Positions 24,105 to 36,889 of a stretch of 64,000 nucleotides of DNA are shown here, one piece after another. This DNA comes from Augochlora pura (taxonomy: Eukaryota; Arthropoda; Insecta; Hymenoptera; Halictidae). How positions within the stretch are numbered: the stretch's first letter is position 1; every line of letters starts with the position of its first letter. The notes below the pieces were generated by a model. That model ran no database searches and had not been told where the DNA came from. It was given only the letters and a program-made list of their open reading frames with translations. The position numbers and the translations under genes are program-made. Where the stretch lies: contig NC_135777.1 in NCBI RefSeq assembly GCF_028453695.1, positions 4,795,286 through 4,859,285 of the forward strand, read 5' to 3'.

Positions 24105-25987
24105 GTGAGAACAGCTTCGCGGAATCTTACTTTAAACGCTTCCGCCACCGCATCCGGGAAAACTCTTTTAATTCCGACCGGCAAGCGTTTTTCCAAACTG
24201 CAATTCATTTCCAGGAATCGAAAGGCCGCGCGCCTGCATCTGACAGCTTTCGATTTTTCGTTTGAAAATTCGCCGCGGTCCTTCGGACGGCGTTGTTGTT
24301 CCGTAGGCGAAAAGGGTGGGCGCGCCCGACCCCCGCCCCCTTCAATCACGGCGGCGGTCTGAGCTCGGACGAAGCCGGCCGCGAAAGTGGCCCGGCAACG
24401 AAGTTCCGCGAAACGAGTTTTCTTCTTGGTTAATTGTGGACGGATGGAGTTAAGTCAATTTTTCCCCGAGACCCTCGGACCACCTCTGACGAACTCGCCA
24501 TCTTCCCTGGGAATATCGTGTTCGGTCCACTTGGACTAATCTTGTTTCCCCCGGCGGTGAAGCGTTTAGTGCAATTTAGGCGACTACTCGGCGACTATGC
24601 TCCCTTGGTTGGAAAAATGGACGGCGGGGCCGCTATCAGGGGTTGACGAGTCGTGGAGATTGCATTTTGTTGTTGCCGGACCATTAGGCCGGGCTCTCTC
24701 GCCGGCTCTCACGGCCGCAAGGGGAACTGAAAGCAATTCTGCTCGGGATGTAACTGTGTTTTACGAGGTCCGTGGCGAGTCTAAGATCAGTTTTTCGGTG
24801 CCCTCCTATCACCGCGCGGACCACGGCGGTTTCTTATCGGATCAATGAATCTAGAGTGTAGAATCTTGTCCATCTCGTCCGCGAGAAAATAGAGAAGAAT
24901 TTCTCCGGCGCCGAGCTCTGCTCTAATAAATTAGAGACGTGGTCCATTGACGAACGGCGAAGGTTGAACGTCGCGACTGTCACGCTGCCATTTTGCATTT
25001 CGCGGATAGGGTGCGGCTACTGCTCGAGGAATACCGGTTTAATAGGTTTTCACGGTGTAACCCGAATCCAGCCCGACCCGACCTATTAAACGCACGTTTC
25101 GTCTTCGACGAGCAATTCCAGGATCTCCGGCAATTCCCCGGGAACATTTTACCGGCGGAAGCAGTCCGGCCAGGCCCGGCACGGCCGGGTATCCCGCGAG
25201 TGGCGAAATCGCATCACGAAAGTATCAAGGGCCCCGCCCACCGCCCTTAAATACTCCATCTAAATGCTGATTCTTTCAAAGGCTCGTTATTTGTTGTAAT
25301 TCTGCGTTAAATTGTACTTAGAGGAAGTTGGATGCTACCCGGCCCGCGGGAGACCACTTGTCTTCGTTCCGACGCGCACCAGAGTGCTAGATTTCGCCGA
25401 AATCCCGACCAAAAGACATACTTTTCCATCTAATATAGATCGCGCGAGAGAATTGCAATGGCGTGACTCCAAAACGATAGTCCTTCGATATTTTCTACTT
25501 ATTAAACCCGTCGAGATATCTAGGAATACAATTGGATGTGTCAACCCCTTGCCATGCAATTTGTTTTACATGGTTCACATCATCAAAAATACCGTTCACA
25601 ATTTCAACCGATTGGCTAGCATTTTCACCTTTACCAAAGAAAAAGTCTAAAATGTACCGAATTTTATAAATCTGAAATTGTTTTGTCGATACTTTAACAG
25701 CCGTCTACTGAAAAAATAATTTATTTTTTTTTCCCCAACTTAATATTATTTTCAGAATATAAAGTATAAAGTATAACAAGTGTCAGGACGACAAGGAAAG
25801 TCTCAATGTTTTACTAGTTACTTTGTAGACAATTAAAATGTCGCGGATCGCCGGCAACCCCATGCGAACAAGGGAATATCGGCGACAAGGGAATTTGATT
25901 CTCGTCATTTAAAGGAACAGAACAATGTTCATATCCGACTGCTTATTACTAGAAATCTCTGGCAACAACCTAACTCGTTAACGCACC

Positions 25988-26003
25988 GGGGGGGGGGGGG
26001 GGG
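25988..26003. repeat. poly-G tract (16 G)
   Basis: Sixteen consecutive G residues, the longest homopolymer in the window and a second potential G-quadruplex former. Confidence 0.95.
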
Positions 26004-26988
26004 TGACTCGGCAAGGGGTTGATTAGTTAGAGCGCAATATTGCGTTTCTACGGCGTTCGGTTCGAATTTCGCGGAAACCAAGGCCTGCGCCGACGCCGTC
26101 CCCGTAAAACCCTGTAAAACGTCACGGGAAAATAAAAAGGAGGGATATCGGCCCCGGCGACGTATTTGTGGAAAATTTTCAATCTGTTTCCCGAAAGGAT
26201 CAATTCTTGGCAAAATAAAGAAGGTTACGCAATCGCGCTCGCGCGCGCGCGCAAATACGATGATTGATCGGAACACGGTCGGCAAACAGGCGACGCGACG
26301 CGACGGTAAAAACGGGAAATCAAATCCTCCGGGTCGGAAAGTGGGATACATTTCCCTCGGTTTGGCCGTGCCTCAAGGGTACCATAGAAGTGCCAATAAT
26401 TGCATTTACTGGTGATGGGAATAAAACTGGAGCAACGGTCGCGCGTAATTAAAACCGGTATTAATCGAAACGTCAGGCACGCCGGCGTGCTATTGATCAT
26501 CGCGACGGCGCACCGTTTATCGGTTTACAGAACGGAAACAAAACCGTTCCGCGCCGGAATCGAGGGATTTAATTGTTCTATAAATGTTGCGCTTCTGTTT
26601 TGCCGCCTTCGACCGTCCCCGCCCACCGTCGCCACCCACCGCTATCTCTTCGTTACAATAGAATTACCATCTTCCTGCCACTGACACGACGTTTAATCGA
26701 GCGTTTGCTATTTTCTTCTCGATCGTTCGCGATAAGGTCGACGGACCTTCGAGCGAAGTACGACGAATGTCTGATCAATTATGGAAAGTTACAAGGGGGA
26801 AGCTGTGCCCATTAGATACGTTCATCGCGTCTCCAACGTTCGACGCACTGCCGTCGAAAATAAATGATTTGCAACCCTTAGAATTTATGGGAACGAGGGC
26901 TGAGGTGGAAGGAAGGCTGAGAATTGTTAATAGCTCCATTAAATATATATGTATCTTGAATACATCTTGAATATATGTATCTTAAATA

Positions 26989-27014
26989 TACAGTCGGTCC
27001 CATAAGTATTCGTA
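26989..27014 (+). mobile_element. Tc1-like terminal inverted repeat, isolated
   Basis: TA at 26989-26990 is followed by a terminus beginning CAGTCGGTCCCATAAGTATT, matching the one at 20541-20565 in 23 of 24 bases. No matching right terminus was found downstream. Within about 15 bases the sequence becomes that of a mariner-family fragment, so this is a truncated or chimeric end. Confidence 0.6.
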
Positions 27015-27238
27015 AGGACGGAAATTACATTATTCCTTTATTTATTTATTAATTTCACGTAATAAAAAAAAATAATAAATAATAAATGATGGATTAATTT
27101 ATTGTTATAGCTATTAACACAGTTTTGTAGAGCAGAAACAGCTCTATCGAATGAATATTATACATTTTGTCAAACAGCAACAAATCGTTGTAAAATAAAA
27201 GAAAATATAAAAAGGCTACGAACTTAGTCCCCAATCCA
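27015..27238 (-). mobile_element. internally deleted mariner fragment
   Basis: This segment aligns by eye, with indels, to the reverse complement of the left half of the mariner at 46291-46782. Shared blocks include TTATTCCTTTATTTATTT, ATGGATTAAT, the AGAGCAG.GACAGCTCTATCGAAT.AATAT block, TGTCAAAC..CAACAAAT, and the terminus (GGCTACGAACTTAGTCCCCAATCCA here, degenerate). The stretch that encodes the transposase C-terminus in the other copy is replaced by an A-rich run near 27062-27090. Only one mariner end remains; the other side joins the Tc1-type terminus at 26991-27014. Confidence 0.65.
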
Positions 27239-28623
27239 TTATATTAAAAGACTCTCTCGAAGATCGCTGGATAGGTCATACACTCCGTGGTCCACGGTAC
27301 AGGGTCGAATTTCACGAATCAGAGACAAATGAAATCGAGACAAAGGTATCGGCGGAAGAATTAACACGCTCAGAATATCGGTGATTACAGTCTGGATGAA
27401 AATCGATGCGGGAGCACGGCCGTCGATTCGACGGAGAATGAATGCAGCCGCGGAACAATGAGATCGTTCAGGCTCGCGCTTGGATGTAACCCTGTTCGAA
27501 GTATCATAGCCGGGCCCTGTTACGGTTATGGTTGCCAAATTTCGTGAAACCGCGGTAGTTGGGCATTGTATTAATAATCTAGCTGCATTAATTAATGAAG
27601 AAAGCACGCAACAACGACCGAAGAAGTGGTTAAATACACGGGGCGTGTACCAACAGTCGACGAACACGCCGGGCACGAACCCCTTGCCTAAACACTGGCC
27701 GCTAGTAATAAATATTCGCAACGAGCAAACAATGGCAGAGTCTACTGTTGGACGACCGACAAGCTGCAGCCGGGTATAAAGTCAACAAGCGTGCTTAAAA
27801 ATCGACGAATTCGGACTTTGTTATTTCCTTGCGTCGAAAAATTCGAATTGGAAAATACAAAAGTTTCCACAGTTTCATCCCTCCGTAGCCTCTCGATAGC
27901 TTAAGCTTGCATGATTATTTTTACGATGTTAACAACTTATTCAAATCATTTCTCGATCTATGTATCTATGAATCTTTACGTGTTCGTCTGCGATTCTACG
28001 AACGCGAGGTTTTCATTTTGCAACGGTTAATTTCTTAGTCGGCGAAGAAAACGTTTCTTCGCTCCTAATTCTCGTGAGCCGGTGAAGACGGGTCCAGTAA
28101 TTAATACAAACCTTTGTTTCAGTAATTAATGCAGCCTCTTCGACCGGCACGCAAGATGAGGACGCACCGAGTCCATCATTGAAGGGTTAAGAGCCATTGT
28201 CCAACATTATCGTTGGCTATCAGGAGCAGGCGCGCCCTGTCCAGGTCCGTTAACGAATTTCACCGGCGATGCCCGAGAGTCGTTAAGAGATACGGCAAAT
28301 TGAGGCGTGCGATCGGCAATCGGAATCGTGAAACTAGAAGATGAATGACTGGTAATCGTCGAGTAATCATCGACGTAACCTGTAGCGAACCTAAGCTGTC
28401 GCTAAACTCGGATTTCGTTGAGTTTGGTCTGAAAATGGAATTCTGTTCCGCAAACAGCAAAGCTCTTCAATAGCTTGCGACATGAGAAGATATTTAATAG
28501 TTAATTATTCCTATTCGTGTTATTTCAATGCTAAATTAAACAAAAACGCCTGATAATTCTGAATGCATAAATACATAACATTTAAATTTCCAGATGATCT
28601 TTATGGTTCGAAGAGGCTAATTG

Positions 28624-28689
28624 GACTAAACGAAGGAACTAAACGAAGGAACTAAACGAAGGAACTAAATGAAGGAACTAAACGAAGGT
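28624..28689. repeat. 13-bp tandem repeat, about five copies
   Basis: The unit GGAACTAAACGAA repeats in tandem with one base change in one copy (AAATGAA). The near-identity suggests a recent array. Confidence 0.95.
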
Positions 28690-31600
28690 TCAATTGGAGG
28701 GCCGCAATGCCTTACTTTAGGCCAATTCCGTGGCTCTCGTGTGCCACGGATACGTGAAATCCTCACTGCATAAATTATGATTCTTATTCGGGCGGTGACC
28801 TAATCCGATCCCACCATAAACAATGCATATTACGCGGGGATCCGTGTGTGTGTGTTCAGTGTCGACGGGTGCAGTGGCTGGCAGATAGGGGATTCGGGTC
28901 CGTGCGGGTCGCGAAGCTTGAGTGGAAACGAGATAAGCAAACATCTCGGCGAATAGAGCGAGCTTCAACTCCCGCGAATGGGTGGGATCGTGCATAATAC
29001 CGGGTACAATACCGGGTACAAGCCCCGGCAACATCCGACCCGATCGACCAAACTTTTCCCGCACCGATTTCCCCTGTAACGATCACCGGTTTCGCGAGCG
29101 CCCGCGTACTTCTCGAACGCGGCGACCAAGCATTTCACGGATCGTTGCCGCGGAGAATAAGAGATCCCTGGATCTGGATCGCTGCGTGTTTCTGGTTCGC
29201 GCATCGATCTCCTTCTTCAGTTCGCTTTTCCCCTCGGTGGCCCGTTGCGACGCACGCGTTCGCGACACATTTACCGAAGGATTTCATTAGTAATCTTCTT
29301 ACGATGCGAGTTCGAGTTAGAGCGGAAAATTGGGTCATCCGGATGCGTCATAAATGCACCAGTGTCTTTGGATCTGCGGGGATCGGAACGAGCAAATCAA
29401 TCTTCGGTATTAGAAAGAATCGGAGGTCGAAGAAAGATCGTTGTAAAAGATGTAGGAGCGTACGGAATTATGTCATGGTCCACCTTGAAACGCTCGAATT
29501 AGATTCGAAGACGTAGTCGAGGCCTGCAGCAGCAGAAATAAAGCCAGCTAAACAAATAGCATGGAGCCTGTCGATATCAGAGCTTTCAGGCAGGGTCGCG
29601 AAGGAACGTGAAAATACACATCGCGGATGGTTGAGCAGCATTTGTCGGTTTTGGACAGGCGAGATTCGACGCGAGGCGACGTCTCCGGGTGCTGGTGCTG
29701 GCGAAGTGTCACGGCCTTCGACGTATCGATCAGCCAGCCGCGGTGAATGCCGGCTCGCGAAAGTAGCACGGGGTCTGCACGGCCAGCGGCGGCGTGCAGT
29801 GGGCTCTATTTTTTCGTGTCCGTGAATAAAAACGACGGGTCGGAAGAGGTCGACGGTGGTGGGTAAACACGATTCCGGGCTAGCCGTGGCCTAGGCTAAC
29901 TCGTTAATGGCGCATGCATCGCGCCGCTTCGCTCGACTCCGCTCGGCTCCGCGCGCCACGCCGGTAGTCCACCACGGCCCCTCGCCTCGTGTCGCACCGG
30001 TCTATTGTGCGCCGCGTCAGCCGGATTTCAGGGTACCCTTTCTTCTTTTTCCGCTGCCTCCGACCGGTTTACTTTACCGCATCCCCAGACAGCCGAGAAA
30101 ACGGATCGCGACGTGTCCCGACAGAACGGTCCGAAGTAAAATTTCTGCAAACCCGATCAACGGACCGCGATTTACAGTCCTCTGCTACCACTGGTCCCTC
30201 CTACCGATTTCTTTTCTCGGAAAATTTGTTATTCCAGCGAGAAAAACGCGGAGCCCCAGCGTATCTTTTCATTCCGAAGTTCTACTTCTAAGTGGCTGTA
30301 ACGCGAACGAAGATTTGTTGCAGTTTAGTGGCCCGTAACTTTGCGAAAAAAAAAACGTACGATCATACGACTAGGCTGGTTTTAAAGCCAGAAGCTTCCT
30401 CTTTAAGAGCCCAGAACTCGTTCTCCTGGGAAATAATTCTACGCCGCGATGTATCGAAAATACGCAGCTTAGAATTTACAGCAAAGTAGAATCGGTCAGC
30501 TTTGATCGGACACGCGAGGTTCGCGCGTAATAGTAGCTGCGTCGGTGAAAACGGTTCCATACCGAGGAAATGATATATGTCAGACTTTGTCTTTGAAGCG
30601 CGCGGAACTGTTTCAATTTAATATCAGCCGTTTTCGAGTCGCAGCGTTCATTAAATGTCTAATTTTTCAAGCGAGCCGGTCCGCCGAATTTCGCGAGCGT
30701 GCAACAGCATCGGAATATTTTGGGAGATAATAAATAGTGGATTTAGCGGGGCGTTGAATATTATTAAAGAGCAATAATTCAGGAAAATTAACTGGGGGAA
30801 ATTCCCTTGGCCCGTTAATAACCATTGGCGCTCGAAATCGGACAAGACCGTGTCGTTGATAGACTGAAAACCTATTAGCCTCGTTAAGGAGACAATTATA
30901 ATACGAATATTTTAATGCAAGCTAAACGAGCGCGGAGCAAACCGTGGGAACACGAGCGACAGGGATATTTTGCGATCGGATAAAATTGAACGTGTAACGC
31001 GACCGATGCGAGCGAGTGTTACGTTTTACGTATTAATTTTAATAATGCGAACTGACAGGAGAGAGAGTAAAAGAGAGAGAGAGAGCCACGTGCTTCTCGG
31101 CGCGATCGAGGAATATACCGACGCCTCCATAGCGGCCCGTGAAATTGGCCGGGGTGACGGTTCTATTTTATCGCAAATTAGGTTTAATCGTCGGCCTTCG
31201 GTAATCTTGTTAATCCCCGCGAGAATACGAGCATCGGCGATCGATTGATTTTACAGGGGGTCCCCGGCGCGGCGCCTGGATCCGGCCCTCGATCATGCCC
31301 GCCGATATTTAATTATTCCGCCGCCGCGCCGCGCCGCGCCGCTAAAAAACGAGTCGGTCCGACAGTCGTTTATCATGCATTACCGCATGCGCCCGGCACC
31401 CCCGGGTAATTGCGACGCAACTTTCCATCCCCCCCTCCCCGCCGCGCCCACGCTAATCTATGCAATTTCGGAAACGAAACGAAAGTTACAACGGAAAGTT
31501 ACAATCCGACATGGCGCGCCGGCGAATCGAAATAACGGCTTCGCCGGGAAACGAACGCGCTAATAAGGCAGCGGATTTTTAATAATTCGCGGCAGCCGCG

Positions 31601-32828
31601 CACGAAAATAAACGTTTCCGATAGTCGAGGCGTCATTATTCTTTAAATTCGCCCCGTTTATTTACACCGCACCGCGGCCGTTATAATTCCATGCTTTCCG
31701 CGGACACACTTTCGCGGCGCGATCCGTTGATTACTAAAATATTATATATTCGCGGAACGTGCGCGTCACGCGAACGAATCTCGTCGCTCCGGAAAAAAGG
31801 TTAATAAACCGATTAACGAATTCTGGAAAAATTACCCATTGCACCGGGCTTCGGTTGTATCGCTTTTTTGTTGCGCCGCGTACGCGATGCTAATCTAATT
31901 ACGCGTCTCGCGCGGGGAACGTTTCGTCGGAACAAAATCTTTCTAAAACGAACAGCGACACGTTCGGTGCTCGGTAATTTTACCGCCGCGAGTTAGAATA
32001 AAGTCCAAGTGTTTCTTCCTTCAACAATTTGAACAAACGAAAGTGACGCGACGATATTCCCCGATACTTTTAACGTCCTCGCTGTTCCGCATTTTCGCTC
32101 ATCTCGGCACAAAGTTCTCGGCGTCTATGCGATACTCGCGGCGCGTTTATTCGAAAAGATGCGCAACTTTGTCTTCTCCCCCCCTTGGAACGGTATAAAA
32201 CTCCGGAGAACTCCGCGACCGCCTTCCAAGTCGTTCGAAAGCGACGAATGGCGCGCGCGCGCGCGGAGGGTGGGCGTCATCAACGAAATTCGTCGCCGGC
32301 GAATCAATCCGCGATCGCAGAGTCGCAATATCCCTGAGAGTCGCATCGCGAAAGTAAATTCCAAATGCATTTCGCGAAGATTGTGGGATAGTTCCGATCC
32401 TATCGGTGACCCAGAAAACTACTCTCGCGACGATGCTCGCGCGGTCGCATGGTGGATATCCCGGGGTACTTTCGCCGTAGTTTCTGTGCCTGGCATCCGA
32501 GGCCGGCGCGCAAGATAGACTCTCGGCTGTCATTAGACGCTTCCAGGAGGAACAGCGATTCCTCCGTCGCTGAACGATAAGAATGGAACGGCATTGTTGT
32601 CGGGTATCTGGCGCGGGGGGCGGGCGCCGGAAAATATCGCGGGCCGCGTCGATGACAAGCGGCTTTCTGAACCTTATCTGAAACCTTGGGAACACGACGC
32701 CTCCGGAGCCGAATGGGGGGGACCAGGGAACCCGCAGGGAACGACGGGAAGAGCGGTTTCCAGTTTACGAGCTGTTCACGGTGTTTAATGGCCGATGCGA
32801 CGGTGGTGCCGCGTGTCTTCCCTGGCTC

Positions 32829-32873
32829 CCAGCTCTCTCTCTCTCTCTATCTCTCTCCCTCTCTTTCTCTCTG
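32829..32873. repeat. (CT)n microsatellite, interrupted
   Basis: About 20 CT dinucleotides interrupted by single A, CC and TT positions. Confidence 0.9.
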
Positions 32874-35800
32874 TCCGCTCTCGGATCCCGGCTCCCAGCT
32901 GCTGCGAGGACTCGTAAATGTTCGCCGCCTGCTTTACCCTTTTCGTCCTATGCAATCACTATGGACCGCTGCTCTTAATCGCCGCGAAATTCCGATGGTA
33001 GTCCGGCAGGTGCATTCTGCCGGGGCTTGCTCCACAGAGCACCGGCTACGTTCTAACAATGACCAGGCTCGACGACATTTTTCTGCGAGCGGATTTGTCT
33101 GCGAAATCGTCTGTCGGAATGTAATTACCGGACTGCGAATTCTGTGCATTCACGAGAGAAATGAAAACGCGAGCTAGGTAAAGGGAAGAGATGCGTTATT
33201 CCTTTGTTTATCGTTTCTTGCGGCGTCGAACGTTTTCCAAAGTCTAGTGATTAATACTGCGACGATAACAGCGATGAAAAGTTGTGAAACACCGAGAAGA
33301 CTATTTCGGAGCAACGCGTCGAAATTTTGAGCGGCGGATCAGCATGAAGTTTCGAGTATTTTTCGAAATTGAAGTTCGAAGATCGCGCCCGACGATAAAC
33401 TGAATTAAAAATCGATTTTCTCGGCGCAGGAACTTCGGCCGAACGCTCGAATATTCCACCGAAACGGAAACGCTCTCGGTCCAGGGCCGTTTCCCCGAGC
33501 GCACACCGCCGCAGCCAATCCTGAGAGAGTGGGCGTTATCCTAGGTGGAGTCGAACGATCTCAGCCAGGACCGAACGCACAATTTCTCCTCTAACCCCGT
33601 GGTATTTCGCGGCGGAGTTTATCCGGCGTGGATTAAATTCAAAATTCGTCGTATAAGCTCGCGGTAATAAAGGCGTTGGAAATTGTAACGGCGCCGAGTG
33701 CCGCGCCGTGGACCGAGAAGCGATGTTTCACGCGGAACAGACTTATCTGGGAATCACTTTGCCGGTCGTTCGGACGGAATTATAGGAAAGGCGTGGTCAG
33801 TAGCGTCGCGCGACGCCGGAGTTAATACCCGGCTGCTGTTTACGCGTCCCCCGAGGATGTCGAGAGGGTACCGCGAGGATCCTATGGGAGGATGGATCCG
33901 CGGCGATCCCGCGATTGCCGGGAGATTGCGATTTACGATCGCCCGGGGGTCGTACGTCGTATCGCGATTTTTGCTCGTTCGAACGCCTTCAAGGTCGGTT
34001 TGTTTTACGCGACACTCGAATTGGACGTGTCGCCGGGTTTACGGGGGTCTCTTAGAGCGGATCGTTGTTTCGCGCGATCCGGCCTTGTTTGATTCCGTAA
34101 CCGGCGACGAGCACGGCTTAAGCTTCCTGCTGTTCCTCCATGCCCGTCGTTCGTCAAACGATCCCAAGCCAGAGAATTCTTCCAGCGAGACGGGGAGCCG
34201 AGGAGGCGAGCGGACGAGTCGCTGCCGGAAACTAGTGCCGGGAAGGAGCTTGTCGATATTTTGACTAGAATTGGGTCGTTTCTGTTCCCACAGAAATAAC
34301 AGCGGCCGCGTCTCCGCCGCTTGATAGCTGGTTCGTTAGTTCGTTGGTTCGTCAGGGCTCGGAATGGAGAATAGAATGGCGGAGAGTTTACGGGGTGGAT
34401 TGGCAAGAAACGGGGGGGCCGTCTGCGGCGGCTCTGAAAAATTTCAGAGGTTATTAGGTGCCACGGTGCGTGCGTTTCGGCGGTATCGAGACGGCGATGG
34501 TGAGTAGAGTGTCGCATTGCAGATGCTCCGATCCCTAAAATTGGAAGCTGTGTGCAGTTCTCGAGGATGCGGCTGCTAGCCTCGGCGTTCCATCACCGTA
34601 AGAGGATGCGACGACGATGATAGATCTCGATCCGCGCGGTCACATTTCGTCTACCAGCGGAATACCAAGTCCGTTTTCGCCTCGGCGCTCTTGACCGTGC
34701 GCTATAGGAAATCGTCGACTGAACGACGCCGATCGAGATCCCAGTTTGTCGATGCCGATTATCATAAAACTCGGTTCGTGGCAAATTATGGCGAGTTTCT
34801 GAGAGTACCTAATCCTCCGGAATAGTCTTCTAATTTCCGCGATCGCGACAAATTCGGCGTCAATAATAAATTAATTCTCTGTTCGCAGATTTTCCGCCAC
34901 ATGAGAGCGACGCGCTGGACCAATCGATGGTTAACGGTGTCCTGGGAAAACCATCTGGACCTTCCGCGAAACCGCAACTTCCAAAAAGACCGCTAACTCG
35001 GCCCTGACCTAACGCCGCGCCGCGGCGTACGTGTCTTCGAGCCGACCGAATGGGCAAGAGTTTCGCGTGATTTACAAATGAGGCCGATTATGTAACTCGA
35101 CGAGGAAATTTCTGCCGTAGTTCCGGCCTCGCGGACCAACCCACGGTTCCCAGTGGCAGAACCGTTTCGATGGCGCATGGAAATTGCGGGACAACCGTTC
35201 TTCTCCCTTGTCAACATTGCCGCGCGAGACCGCGAGAACGTTCAATTCTGCCGAAGGTGCCGACAGCGTGCAGCTGCTGAAGAATTCAGAGGACTGACGA
35301 GACTCGCGCAATTAGACTGCGGAACCGTCATAGAAGAATTTCACGAGCAATTTACGCTTACCCCCCGGCTTACGTGCTTCTCCGTTCCAACGAACGGATA
35401 TTTCGACTCGAGGTCTTTCTACCCTACGCTATAAGATATTAACGGTTCGACGACGGTGTCGGGTCATTCCCGACAGCAGAACCTCTTACGTTTGATTTCA
35501 CGATGTGTCTGCATACGCCAATTTAGCTCGTGTCAAACGGCACCGTCGCTCGCTTCAAAAGCCAGACGTCACGCGATTCGTTTATCCGATCTTTAAAAAT
35601 TCCCACCATCAAATATGCGACAATGTTCGCCGAAATACGCGAGAATTTTGTCATTTCAGTTGTCACACGCCGCCGCGGCAAGATCCACAATGCTCGGACC
35701 GTTGAGGCGAGGCGTGGCGAGGCGCGGTGCGGCGGTGAATGCAATTACATACGGTAAGTGATTAATATTAATTCGCAGCGTATTACCGCAGCCGGAGGCC

Positions 35801-36411
35801 GTTGACAATAACTCGCTTAACAAACAAATTATTAGCGTAAGCTGTCTGCCGTTTCGATACGAGGCCGCGTCGGGGTGTTAGAGGGTGTGTAGGGCATGGT
35901 GCGGATAACCAAATTTCAGAATTGTGATAGATCGGTGGCTGGCCGCGCGTCGAACAATACCGAAACGATTTCCTTCCGCCCGTTGTTTTTCGGCTGAACA
36001 GATCGCCGCGATTCGATTGTAATTACAGCGTCGCGCCGCGTCGCGTCCCGCGTTATCGATCACGGCCAGTGGTCTGGGTCTCTTCGTCGGGACATCGATT
36101 GTTTAGAGAAACAATAAGTATGCGCGGATCCGTGCTTTCTCTCGAACGAAAGCAGAAACTTCCCGGCCGGTTGCTGTTAAGTCGAGGCACGCCGAAGTCG
36201 TCCAACGGCTGTCTGTTTACAGAAAAAGACAAATTTTTTCCGCTGAAGAAGTTCGCTCCCGACCCGGGACAATCTTTGAACTCCGATGTCGAGTTTCTCT
36301 TGACTAACAAAGCCGTTTTTTTTTCGAGGAGATGCTCCTCGGGTAGAATGACTTTCGAAGGGAACCCTTACTCGCAACCTTGTACTCCTCGCTGCGGTTC
36401 TCGTATCATAA

Positions 36412-36889
36412 TACACTCCCAAAGAAAAAGATAGCACACGCGTGCTATCGTTAATTTCTCGCGTTATAATTATGGTACAGGAAATGTGCCAATGATATAG
36501 AAAGACTACCTTCTATATAAACATAACTTTTATTGACTTTTCTTCAACGAGTTCTCGTCGTAAAAATAAAAATACCCAAATGAGTACAGACAAAATGATA
36601 GCACATCTGAAAAATATTCCATATTACATAAATTTAAAATAGACAAATATGAAAATTGATATAACTGTACCTGTGTTTAATAATGTGTGGAACCTGCGTG
36701 GTTCTCAATTACTTCTATCATTCTTTTTAGTAAGGATTCATACAGTACCTTAATCGAACATTGTGATACATTTTTCCATTCCTCTTTAATACTGATTTTT
36801 AAGTCATTGAAATTTTCGAATTATAAATAAATAATAACGCGAGAAATTAAAGGTAGCACTCGTGTGCTATCATTTTCTTCGGGAGCGTA
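36412..36889. mobile_element. TA-flanked Tc1-like miniature element
   Basis: A 474-bp element (36414-36887) is flanked by TA on both sides. Its inverted ends match for about 50 bases with few differences, beginning CACTCCCAAAGAAAA on the left and CGCTCCCGAAGAAAA on the right (minus strand). Both continue through a GATAGCAC...GTGCTAtC hairpin and AATTTCTCGCGTTAT. The interior is AT-rich and keeps the end of a Tc1-type transposase on the minus strand (36677-36817). The TA duplication and the coding remnant place it in the Tc1/mariner superfamily. It is internally deleted and could not move by itself. Confidence 0.85.
36677..36817 (-). pseudogene. Tc1-like transposase C-terminal remnant
   Basis: On the minus strand, 46 codons and a TAA stop read ENFNDLKISIKEEWKNVSQ, then CSIKVLYESLLKRMIEVIEN, then HAGSTHY. 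This matches the usual C-terminus of Tc1 transposases: an (I/L)..EW..I pattern, an amphipathic L.ES...R....I helix, and a final KGG.T.Y-like end (family knowledge). No frameshift or stop interrupts the 46 codons. The catalytic DDE core and the DNA-binding N-terminus are missing, because an internal deletion joins this end directly to the right subterminal AT-rich sequence. Confidence 0.8.

Larger units (their letters stand above)
21031..26990. other. non-coding stretch, no gene recognised
   Basis: The stretch holds two long G tracts, a GAGGCGACGC short repeat near 23150-23178, an AT-rich block at 25640-25780, and one weak exon-like segment (23976-24104). The 164-codon minus-strand frame at 22440-22934 has no recognisable domain. 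No inverted-repeat element was found. Confidence 0.6.
27239..36413. other. long non-coding stretch, no gene recognised
   Basis: The stretch holds a 13-bp tandem array (28624-28689), a TGTGTG run near 28845, a 12-base direct duplication around 29000-29020, a CT microsatellite (32829-32873) and GCCGCG clusters near 31320. The longest open frames (33698-34264 plus, 188 codons; 32147-32695 minus, 182 codons) are Arg/Ser-rich with no recognisable domain. A weak exon-like segment at 35660-35753 was considered and rejected. Confidence 0.6.

Noticed and set aside
26030..26070. GGTTCGAAT-like boxes (also near 10300 and 14400) as possible tRNA T-arms
   Set aside because: No matching acceptor stem, D-arm or anticodon arm could be folded around any of them.
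28620..28690. Tandem 13-bp repeats considered as a CRISPR-like array
   Set aside because: Units are contiguous with no unique spacers, and the context is eukaryotic.
35660..35753. Exon-like segment between an ATTTCAG acceptor and a CG|GTAAGT donor
   Set aside because: The inside is largely a GAGGCG-type simple repeat and two frames are open, so the open frame has little weight. Splice consensus alone is not enough.
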